A stretch of 39,213 bases of DNA from Chloroflexota bacterium (GTDB lineage: Bacteria > Chloroflexota > Anaerolineae > Anaerolineales > Villigracilaceae). The notes under the pieces are model-generated. The model worked only from the letters and a program-made list of their open reading frames with translations, had not been told where the DNA came from and made no database searches. This document shows, in pieces, positions 33,640 through 39,213 of this stretch (positions within the stretch are counted from its first letter, which is position 1; the number at the start of each line of letters is the position of its first letter). The stretch is from contig JACRBI010000010.1 of the NCBI GenBank assembly GCA_016234495.1, forward strand, positions 1 to 39,213. Direction: 5' to 3'. Made by a program: the position numbers and the translations under genes.

Positions 33640-36069
33640 ATGGACAGCAAGACTCTCAACGTACTCGAATACCCGAAGATCCTTGGGCAACTGGCGGGCT
33701 TCTGCGATTTCTCCGCGTCGATGGACCTGGCGCGCGAACTCGAACCGACCTCCTCGCATGAACTTGCAGCCGCCCGGCTCGCGGAAACGACCGAAGCGCG
33801 CAAACTGCTTTCGATGGAAAGCGCAGGCGTCGGCGCGGCACATGACATCCGCCCGCAAGTCGACCTTGCCGCGCGCGGCGGTGTGCTTGATCCGCACGCC
33901 CTGCTCGATGTCAAATCCACCTTGATCTCGTGCCGTGATTTGAAGAAGTCGTTTGAAAAACGCGCCGCCGAATATCCGCGCCTGACGCAGATCACGCTCG
34001 GCCTGCCCGACACGCACGGACTGGTGGATGCCATCACGCGCATCCTTTCAGAGCGCGGCGAGATTTTGGATTCAGCCTCGCCCAAACTTGGCGACATCCG
34101 CCGCAATTTGCGGATTGCGCAGGATCGTTTGATGAGCCGCCTGCAAAAATATGTTACAGATTCAAAAACGGTTTCAATGCTGCAGGAACCGATCATCACC
34201 CAGCGCGACGGGCGTTATGTCATTCCACTGCGCGCGGAATTCAAGGGCAAAATAAAATCCATCGTGCATGACCAATCTTCCAGCGGCGCGACTCTGTTCG
34301 TTGAGCCTCTGCCAGTTGTTGAAGCCAATAACGAGATTCGCGAACTGCAATTGGCGCAGCGCGATGAAGAACGCAGAATCCTGGCGCAGGTTTCCGCGCT
34401 GATAGGTGAACACGCAGTCGAGTTGAAATATGGCGTGGAGAATCTCGCGGCATTAGACCTCGCATTCGCTAAAGCAAAATACGCCGATGAGTTGAAGGCG
34501 AGTGAGCCGATATTAAATCAGCTTTTAGTGGTTGGCAATCAGCAATCAGCAAAAACAGAAAACCAAAAGCCAAACGCTAAAAGCCAAACGCGCATTTGCT
34601 TGTTGAATGCCCGCCACCCGTTACTTGATTCCAACACTGTCGTGCCGATTGATGTTGACCCTGCACCGGGGACACGCGCGGTTGTCATCACCGGGCCGAA
34701 CACCGGCGGGAAAACTGTTTCGCTGAAAACGGTTGGCCTGCTGGTGGTGATGGCGCAAAGCGGATTGCACATCCCCGCCCAAAGCGGATCGGAACTTCCG
34801 TGCTTTCATTCCGTGTGGGCAGATATCGGCGATGAGCAATCCATCGAGCAGTCGCTTTCCACGTTCAGTGGCCACATCACGAACATCATTCGTATCATCA
34901 AAAAGATAGATCACCGCTCGCTGGTTATTTTCGATGAACTAGGCTCAGGCACCGACCCGCAGGAAGGCGCGGCCATCGCGCGCGCGATCCTCAGCCATTT
35001 GCTGGATGTCGGTTCGATGACTCTGGTTGCGACACATTATCCCGAACTTAAAACTTTCGCGCACGGGACGGATGGCGTGGTCAATGCTTCTTTGGAATTC
35101 GACATCAAAACGCTTCGCCCGACCTACAAGCTGACTCTTGGTCTCCCGGGCAGGTCCAATGCCTTGTTGATCGCGCAAAAGCTTGGCCTGCCCCAGCCCA
35201 TCATTGACTCGGCGCGCGCGGAAATTAATCCGCTCGACTTGCGGGCGGACAAATTACTGGACGACATCCGCAAGGAGCGCAACCGCACTTCGCGTGAGCG
35301 CGAGAAACTGGAGAAGGCGCGCGCCAAACTTGAGGCGCAGTCACTGGAACTCGAAAAGCGTCTGGAAAAAATCGAGGATGAACGCCGCGATACTTTGGCG
35401 AAAGCCCGCGCCGAGGGCGAGTTGGAAGTGGCGGTGCTCAAACGCAACATCGACTCGTTGAAGAGTCAACTTAAAAAAGCGAGCCAGCCTTTGCAAGCCA
35501 TCAAGGCCATTGAAGAGAAAATGGAAAAGATGGAAGAGAAGGTGGAGCAGCCTGTAGTGCGACGACAGACGATTGACCATGGACCGTCATCGTCCGCTGT
35601 CCATCGTCAATTGTCGCTTGGGGAGCGCGTCACTGTCAGCACGTTGAATGCCGAAGGTGTGGTGACAGCTTTGGGTGAGTCGGATGCGGAAGTGCAGATC
35701 GGGACGATCCGGATGCGGGCGAGGTTGTCGGATTTGGTCAGACGACAACAGACCGTGGACGATAGACCGAAGGCCGTTATCAGTCAGGCATCGTCTGTTG
35801 TCCATCGTCAATCGTCTTCTCCCGGCATGGAAGTGGATCTGCGCGGGCTGATGGCTGAGGATGCGCTGGATAAAATGGAAAGGTATCTGGAGCAGGCTTT
35901 CCTTTCGGGGCTGCCGTTTGTGCGGATCATTCACGGCAAGGGGACAGGCAGGCTGAGGCAGGCAGTGCGTGGGGCGCTGCGCGGGCATGAGTATGTCAAA
36001 TCGTTTGAGGAAGGCGGGGACAAGGAAGGCGGCGAGGGCGTGACCGTGGCCATGTTGAAAAGCGGATAA
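33640..36069 (+). CDS. mutS2: MutS2 family ATPase/endonuclease
   Basis: An 809-residue MutS2. Relatives act on branched DNA to limit recombination, and in some bacteria rescue collided ribosomes. The MutS core ATPase has Walker A GPNTGGKT (352-359) and Walker B LVIFDELGSGTDP (428-440). A long charged coiled coil follows (about 530-640, rich in Arg, Glu and Lys). The C-terminal Smr nuclease domain has DLRG (733-736) and HGKGTG (765-770). Three segments are encoded by word repeats: about 299-317 just before the ARHPLLD strand, and about 641-660 and 701-726 in the linker regions before Smr. All keep the frame. Expression probably starts from the near-leaderless promoter at 33626. A 74-residue gene follows after nine bases. 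Confidence 0.96.
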   Translation: MDSKTLNVLEYPKILGQLAGFCDFSASMDLARELEPTSSHELAAARLAETTEARKLLSMESAGVGAAHDIRPQVDLAARGGVLDPHALLDVKSTLISCRDLKKSFEKRAAEYPRLTQITLGLPDTHGLVDAITRILSERGEILDSASPKLGDIRRNLRIAQDRLMSRLQKYVTDSKTVSMLQEPIITQRDGRYVIPLRAEFKGKIKSIVHDQSSSGATLFVEPLPVVEANNEIRELQLAQRDEERRILAQVSALIGEHAVELKYGVENLAALDLAFAKAKYADELKASEPILNQLLVVGNQQSAKTENQKPNAKSQTRICLLNARHPLLDSNTVVPIDVDPAPGTRAVVITGPNTGGKTVSLKTVGLLVVMAQSGLHIPAQSGSELPCFHSVWADIGDEQSIEQSLSTFSGHITNIIRIIKKIDHRSLVIFDELGSGTDPQEGAAIARAILSHLLDVGSMTLVATHYPELKTFAHGTDGVVNASLEFDIKTLRPTYKLTLGLPGRSNALLIAQKLGLPQPIIDSARAEINPLDLRADKLLDDIRKERNRTSREREKLEKARAKLEAQSLELEKRLEKIEDERRDTLAKARAEGELEVAVLKRNIDSLKSQLKKASQPLQAIKAIEEKMEKMEEKVEQPVVRRQTIDHGPSSSAVHRQLSLGERVTVSTLNAEGVVTALGESDAEVQIGTIRMRARLSDLVRRQQTVDDRPKAVISQASSVVHRQSSSPGMEVDLRGLMAEDALDKMERYLEQAFLSGLPFVRIIHGKGTGRLRQAVRGALRGHEYVKSFEEGGDKEGGEGVTVAMLKSG
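34535..34590 (+). repeat. Heptamer array inside mutS2, eight words
   Basis: Fifty-six bases in eight seven-base words, all in the same direction: GCAATCA at 34535 and 34542, then diverging to CCAAACG at 34570 and 34584. It encodes a Gln/Asn/Lys-rich insert (about residues 299-317) immediately before the conserved RICLLNARHP strand of the ATPase domain. Confidence 0.8.
35561..35616 (+). repeat. Inverted heptamer element inside mutS2
   Basis: Four GAC words at 35561, 35568, 35575 and 35582 are followed directly by four inverted words at 35589, 35596, 35603 and 35610 (for example ATCGTCC, GCTGTCC). It is 56 bases, the same architecture and family as the intergenic element at 33565-33620. It encodes the linker stretch RRQTIDHGPSSSAVHRQLS. 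Confidence 0.9.
35741..35817 (+). repeat. Second inverted heptamer element inside mutS2
   Basis: GAC words lie at 35741, 35751, 35758 and 35765. After a spacer, inverted words lie at 35790, 35797, 35804 and 35811 (for example ATCGTCA). One left-arm step is ten bases instead of seven. It encodes RRQQTVDDRP and VVHRQSSS just before the Smr domain. Confidence 0.85.
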
Positions 36070-36078
36070 GGAGCTGTC

Positions 36079-36303
36079 ATGTCGATTGACGACGCCATTA
36101 AACAAATGACTGACATCATCGAGGCTGCGTGTGCGAGTGCAGATGTGAAGGTTGCAAAAATCTCCGATGAGGAGGCGCGGCTTTCGGTGTATGCGCCTGC
36201 TGCTGATATGCAAGCCATCAAGGATGCAGCCTTCATGCCGGCGATGGATTTACTGAATAACTATGGGATGGATGTGCAGGTGTTCGTGTACGAGAGGGTT
36301 TAA
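36079..36303 (+). CDS. Small conserved-looking acidic protein downstream of mutS2
   Basis: A 74-residue soluble protein I do not recognise. It has an N-terminal helix (IDDAIKQMTDIIEAACAS), two strands (DVKVAKISDEEARLSVYAP) and a C-terminal DVQVFVYERV strand, an alpha/beta layout. AAGGAG (36068-36073) is well placed for the ATG and overlaps the mutS2 stop, so the two are co-translated. The stop codon TAA is formed by the octamer repeat that begins at 36297. The reading frame is credible because of the strong ribosome-binding site and ordered sequence. Confidence 0.75.
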   Translation: MSIDDAIKQMTDIIEAACASADVKVAKISDEEARLSVYAPAADMQAIKDAAFMPAMDLLNNYGMDVQVFVYERV

Positions 36304-36328
36304 AAGTTTACAGGTTTAAAGGTTGAAG
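36297..36328 (+). repeat. Single-arm octamer array (GGTTTAAA family)
   Basis: Four octamers in perfect register: GGTTTAAA at 36297 and 36313, AGTTTACA at 36305 and GGTTGAAG at 36321. The first supplies the TAA stop of the 74-residue gene. The words match the left arm of the element at 1136-1211. It lies seven bases from the convergent stop of the SGNH-like gene. Confidence 0.85.
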
Positions 36329-36335
36329 ATAAAAG

Positions 36336-37331
36336 CTACTGCCCCGTTGCGGCGCGCCAGACGGCGTCGAGCATGATGAGGCCGGTCATGCGGTGAAGTT
36401 CGGCAGCTTCTTCGTTTAGGTAAACTGCGCCCTGATCCTCGCGGCCTTCCTTCACGACAAGTCCGCGGCCGACGAGGCCGGATAACGCCGACCAAAAGTT
36501 CCAGAGTGGCAGGTCATATTCAGCGGCAAGCAGCGCCATGTCACGGTTGATGCGGTTGTCCAGTTCGCGGTTATCCGCTTTGGTGGCAAGGATCGGCACA
36601 ATGCCTTCGACCAGCAACTGATCAATGATCGTGCGCAGATATTCGGTGTTGCGCGACTCGAAGTGCGTGCCGATCTGAATCAGAACGAACGATGGGCGAT
36701 GGATGCGCAGTTCGCAGTCAACGGGTGTTTCGGTTGCGCCGCAGCCGTAATTGCCTTGATGCCATTCTGTCCATAGCAATCCGCCGGGCGTGGTGCCGTC
36801 TTGCGAGGTGGGGCTTTCGCGGTCGAATGAGCCGGTAAAGTTATCGACTGTTTCCTGTAGTTCGGGGGCCAGGGCATCATAAACAAGCGGATCGGTTTCG
36901 TAGATGCCGAAGAATTCGTCGGGGCGGCTCTGGCAATCGCCAAATATGGAAAAAGCCCCGGGGTCGTTGCCGAGCAGTTGTCCTCTATCGTAGACCTCGC
37001 TGATGTCGGGGTTGATGATCGGGATGACGGGCAGTTCCATCCATTCATCGGAGCCGGCAATGGGAGTTTCCAATGTCGCTGTAATATTTTCCAGCGTTTC
37101 GGTCAGCCCGGGCGTTGACGGCGCTGACAGCGTATCCGTGGCAATCACGGTGGCGGCGGACTCGGTCGAAGTTGCCTGGGGTATCGGCGAACTTTTTATT
37201 CTTGGCGTGGGAATCATTTGAGCCGATGTCAGCGTCGGCGTGGATGTGAGGGTGGGGATGACGCGCGAATCAGACTGACAGGCTGTTGTCAATGTGGATA
37301 CCAGTAAAGTCAGGATGATGATGCGTTTCAT
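36336..37331 (-). CDS. SGNH/GDSL-hydrolase-like lipoprotein
   Basis: A 331-residue exported lipoprotein. The signal sequence KRIIILTLLVSTLTTAC ends at Cys18 and is followed by a Thr/Ser/Pro-rich linker (about 25-95). The globular part resembles SGNH hydrolases: block I reads FSIFGDCQ (131-133) where the family has GDS, block III reads FVLIQIGTHF, then GIVPILATKADN, and a late His313. Replacement of the nucleophile serine by cysteine raises doubt about ordinary esterase activity. The start at 37331 is chosen because it begins the signal peptide and lies eight bases after the phosphatase stop, so the two are probably one operon. Confidence 0.8.
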   Translation of the reverse strand: MKRIIILTLLVSTLTTACQSDSRVIPTLTSTPTLTSAQMIPTPRIKSSPIPQATSTESAATVIATDTLSAPSTPGLTETLENITATLETPIAGSDEWMELPVIPIINPDISEVYDRGQLLGNDPGAFSIFGDCQSRPDEFFGIYETDPLVYDALAPELQETVDNFTGSFDRESPTSQDGTTPGGLLWTEWHQGNYGCGATETPVDCELRIHRPSFVLIQIGTHFESRNTEYLRTIIDQLLVEGIVPILATKADNRELDNRINRDMALLAAEYDLPLWNFWSALSGLVGRGLVVKEGREDQGAVYLNEEAAELHRMTGLIMLDAVWRAATGQ

Positions 37332-37339
37332 GATGAAGG

Positions 37340-37783
37340 CTAATCCGTCCATTGGCTGGCGAACTTTAATATCCGCGGATGGATGTAGAACGCGAACGGG
37401 TCTGCCACGGGACGTTTGTCTTTGATCAATTGCATTGCCGCGTGCGGGTCATATCCCTGCGCGATGAGGATGCACGCGCCCATCGCCACGCCGCGGTGGA
37501 CTCCGCCTGCGCAGTGGGTGTAGACTTTTCCGCCGGCTTGAATTGTTTCGAGGGCGGTCTTTGCGCCGCGATGCAGAGCGCGGATCGAGATCGGGATGAG
37601 CGGCGAGTCAAATGTGGGCAGCCAAAGGAATTGGATCGGGTCCGGGTGAAAATCTTTGCGCGGACGATATTCCACGCGCATGTTGATGACGAGTTTCACT
37701 CCAAGCTCGCGCATGTAGTTGTAGTTCACAGAGGACGGCGTTTTGCCGATAAAGAGGTCGGGGGTGATGGGGGAGAAGTCCAT
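37340..37783 (-). CDS. Dual-specificity-type protein phosphatase
   Basis: A 147-residue cysteine phosphatase of the DSP/PTP fold. The active-site loop is HCAGGVHRG, with nucleophile Cys91 and Arg97 in the CX5R pattern. Asp59 in LPTFDSPL is a candidate general acid. There is no signal or membrane segment, so it is cytosolic. Substrates may be phosphoproteins, phosphoinositides or RNA ends. Its minus-strand ATG has a TAACAT seven bases before it and no ribosome-binding site, similar to the leaderless genes here. It is followed closely by the SGNH-like lipoprotein gene. Confidence 0.9.
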   Translation of the reverse strand: MDFSPITPDLFIGKTPSSVNYNYMRELGVKLVINMRVEYRPRKDFHPDPIQFLWLPTFDSPLIPISIRALHRGAKTALETIQAGGKVYTHCAGGVHRGVAMGACILIAQGYDPHAAMQLIKDKRPVADPFAFYIHPRILKFASQWTD

Positions 37784-37878
37784 GCGGGAAATGTTATCAC
37801 AAATGTTTGCGTCTGATGCGGCGCGTATCAGATAAAATACACCACCATCTTGATTACCTTATACTTTCAAAATCGGGA

Positions 37879-38010
37879 CGCTGATTCACGCACACCTGCC
37901 CCTTCGGCATCGCTCCGCGAATGCGAAGCCGATGTGGCGGGCGGTGCCAGGGGAAAACGCAGATTTCTCTTTTAAATCAGCGAAAATCAGCGTTCCGCTT
38001 CGCGTGCGTC
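37879..38010. repeat. Compound repeat region (AATCAGCG-type words)
   Basis: The 281-base gap 37784-38064 holds GACGCTGATT near 37877, an inner CATCG/CGATG hairpin (about 37908-37934), and two ATCAGCG words at 37976 and 37986 opposite AACGCAGATTT (about 37955). It looks like a degenerate or nested word element. No gene is credible here; an open frame from 37921 merely extends the 38065 gene. Confidence 0.5.
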
Positions 38011-38064
38011 CAAAAACCATTGTGTAAGGTAATCAGACCATCATCAAATTTAGAGGAGAGATTA

Positions 38065-38394
38065 ATGTCTGAAACCGCAGTACCCCCCAAACGCTCGACA
38101 GGTTTATTGATATGGATGATCGTTTCTCAATTACTGGCAGTGGGGTCGCTCGCCATCTGGCTGGTCGTGGCGGGATTGTCTTTCATGGCTTTTGACGCGG
38201 GCGAAACCCCAGCCGCGTGGGCTTTCGTGACTGTGGTCTGGTCTTACCCGATTATTCCGCTGGGATTGTCCATTGGCGGGTGGGTTGCGTATGCAAAACG
38301 CAAAAACAAACTGGCAGTGGTGCTTTCGGGGCTGTCCTTTGCGCCGCCGATTCTGTTCGGAGGCTTGATAGGGATCGCGAATTTGATTCCGTAA
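38065..38394 (+). CDS. Small three-helix membrane protein
   Basis: A 109-residue membrane protein of unknown function with three hydrophobic segments (about 14-42, 48-75 and 82-108) joined by short loops; the basic YAKRKNK loop should face the cytoplasm. GAGGAGAG about six bases upstream supports the ATG at 38065. A two-way terminator follows at 38409-38441. Nothing nearby shows its role. Confidence 0.78.
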   Translation: MSETAVPPKRSTGLLIWMIVSQLLAVGSLAIWLVVAGLSFMAFDAGETPAAWAFVTVVWSYPIIPLGLSIGGWVAYAKRKNKLAVVLSGLSFAPPILFGGLIGIANLIP

Positions 38395-38408
38395 CTGGCG
38401 GATGAAAC

Positions 38409-38441
38409 AAAAAAGGACTCAGCCATCGCCGAGTCCTTTTT
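38409..38441. terminator. Bidirectional rho-independent terminator
   Basis: An A-tract plus GGACTC (38409-38420) pairs with GAGTCC plus a T-tract (38431-38441). The A/T flanks make it symmetrical, so it can end both the plus-strand 38065 gene and the minus-strand OB-fold gene. Confidence 0.92.
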
Positions 38442-38475
38442 CATTCACTGATTACTGGTCACTGATTACTCTTCA
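38441..38475 (-). repeat. Heptamer array overlapping the OB-fold gene stop
   Basis: Five words of seven in register (for example CTGATTA at 38448 and 38462, CTGGTCA at 38455). The stop codon TAA of the 38466 gene is read from CTGATTA on the minus strand. The array touches the terminator to its left. Confidence 0.8.
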
Positions 38476-39023
38476 CTTCCCTTCGGCACAAAATACACAT
38501 CCGTTGGCTTTAACTTGGAATTCCTCATGAAGCGCGGACTCACTTCCATGCCGATCCAATCGAGGGCGGGCGCGGCGGGGTCAACGCCCATGATGCGAGT
38601 AAGCAACAAAGTGTTCACGCCTTCGAACTCGACCAACGCCAGCACGAACGGTGTCTCGGGCAGGAACTCCTCCGAGCCGAAGTAGCAAACGGTAAACGCA
38701 TGAACTTTTGCAGAAGCATTTGTGATGTCAATCCACTTGGTCTCTGCACCGGAGTACATGTCGTGGCCGCGCGGATTGGCGGTGGTGTATCCGCTTTCGA
38801 GGTCGCGCGAAGCGAGCAGCCGCTTATTCGTCAGCGCCGCGAACCACGGGCTGTCCTGCCCATACGAATGCAGATAGCGGATTTTATATTCCTGTTCGAT
38901 CTGGATCGGCGCCATCTTCTTCAAGAATGCCAGCGACTCTTCATCGGTACTCACCGGGAATGGGACGCCATGCACGATGAATCCGCCCAAAGTTTCTTCG
39001 CGTTGAGTGGGTAATTTGCTCAT
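38466..39023 (-). CDS. DUF35-type OB-fold protein lacking its zinc ribbon
   Basis: A 185-residue protein. The C-terminal half fits the DUF35 OB fold: KVHAFTVCYFG, then LPETPFVLALVEFEG and TLLLTRIMGVDPAAP. Such proteins usually partner a lipid-transfer-type thiolase and carry an N-terminal zinc ribbon of four Cys. Here the corresponding segment (RLLASRDLESGYTTANPRGHDMY) has no Cys, so the ribbon is lost or replaced. The start at 39023 (MSKLPTQ) follows AAGGAG seven bases upstream. No thiolase gene is in the window. The stop codon comes from a heptamer repeat. Confidence 0.78.
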   Translation of the reverse strand: MSKLPTQREETLGGFIVHGVPFPVSTDEESLAFLKKMAPIQIEQEYKIRYLHSYGQDSPWFAALTNKRLLASRDLESGYTTANPRGHDMYSGAETKWIDITNASAKVHAFTVCYFGSEEFLPETPFVLALVEFEGVNTLLLTRIMGVDPAAPALDWIGMEVSPRFMRNSKLKPTDVYFVPKGSEE

Positions 39024-39036
39024 AGTGTTCTCCTTG

Positions 39037-39085
39037 CCAATTACCAATTACTAATTACCAATTGCGTAACCAGTAATTGGTAATT
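39037..39085. repeat. Inverted heptamer element (CCAATTA family)
   Basis: Forty-nine bases, seven words in register: CCAATTA at 39037 and 39044, CTAATTA, CCAATTG, then inverted AGTAATT (39072) and GGTAATT (39079). It ends next to the ribosome-binding site of the OB-fold gene and lies before the transposase-like gene. The same words occur inside the glycosyltransferase at 22348. Confidence 0.85.
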
Positions 39086-39132
39086 ATTGATTTTTGAAAA
39101 ACGAAAGTCACAAAATGTGCCATAATAGAGGC

Positions 39133-39213
39133 ATGAGACGAAAAGGAACAAATGAAGAGTTAGCCATCATACGCAATCAAGGGCTGCGCCTGCTAGCTGC
39201 AGGCAAAAAGCCC
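39133..39213 (+). CDS. Start of an IS630-like transposase (cut by the window end)
   Basis: The first 27 codons of a gene that runs off the window. The residues RRKGTNEELAIIRNQGLRLL and then AAGKKP resemble the first helix of the helix-turn-helix of IS630/Tc1-type transposases. CATAAT ends six bases before the ATG, with no ribosome-binding site. No terminal inverted repeat can be confirmed without the rest of the element. A different HTH protein remains possible. Confidence 0.5.
   Translation, partial: MRRKGTNEELAIIRNQGLRLLAAGKKP

Noticed and set aside
33549-34199. Minus-strand open frames opposite mutS2
   Set aside because: They are low-complexity Arg/Ser-rich frames opposite a clear MutS2 and extend through a repeat.
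37921-38064. Longer N-terminus for the 109-residue membrane protein
   Set aside because: It consists of repeat DNA, and the ATG at 38065 has a strong ribosome-binding site.
11-39085. CRISPR arrays
   Set aside because: The tandem words are only 7-9 bases with no unique spacers, and no cas genes are present.

Overview
The window looks like a chromosomal stretch of a Chloroflexota bacterium, most likely class Anaerolineae. This is an inference from recalled protein resemblances, the many lipoproteins with Thr/Pro-rich linkers, the moderately high GC, and intergenic DNA crowded with short-word repeats. I see no rRNA, tRNA, CRISPR array or prophage. A transposase-like gene starts at the right edge.

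Layout. 1-2.8 kb: purine salvage (xpt, a HIT protein, guaA). 3.1-6.8 kb: a tight operon of a membrane protein, a secreted or anchored vWA-FHA protein and a PP2C phosphatase. 6.9-9.1 kb (minus strand): a PlsY-like acyltransferase and an SDR/DUF2867 oxidoreductase. 9.2-16.4 kb (mostly plus): ComEC with a degenerate metallo-beta-lactamase domain, a secreted beta-sandwich protein, the MsrPQ methionine sulfoxide repair pair, a small membrane protein (minus), a membrane-anchored DsbA-like oxidoreductase and a deoxynucleoside kinase. 16.4-19.2 kb (minus): pyrB, a nucleotidyltransferase-fold protein and a second deoxynucleoside kinase. 19.3-24.0 kb: two GT4 glycosyltransferases around a polytopic GT-C-like protein, facing a GT87-like protein. 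24.1-26.8 kb (minus): a C39-type peptidase with SH3 domains and an AT-richer FG-GAP lipoprotein. 26.9-29.6 kb: PEP carboxylase. 29.7-33.5 kb (minus): two polytopic membrane proteins and an SDR. 33.6-36.3 kb: mutS2 and a 74-residue protein. 36.3-39.2 kb: an SGNH-like lipoprotein, a dual-specificity phosphatase, small membrane and OB-fold proteins, and the start of an IS630-like transposase.

The most unusual signal is a set of about 18 short elements built from tandem 7-, 8- or 9-base words kept in strict register. Many are arranged as a left arm and an inverted right arm. Different elements use unrelated words but share the same architecture. They lie mainly at gene 3' ends, where they supply four stop codons. 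They also lie inside coding sequence: three in mutS2 and one in a glycosyltransferase. A ribosome-binding site (pyrB) falls in another. They recall the heptamer STRR repeats of cyanobacteria, but the mix of periods and words in one small region is not something I can name.

A second system-wide signal is a TATAAT-like -10 box 6-9 bases before the start codon, with no ribosome-binding site, at seven genes. This predicts leaderless or near-leaderless mRNAs beside ordinary Shine-Dalgarno genes.
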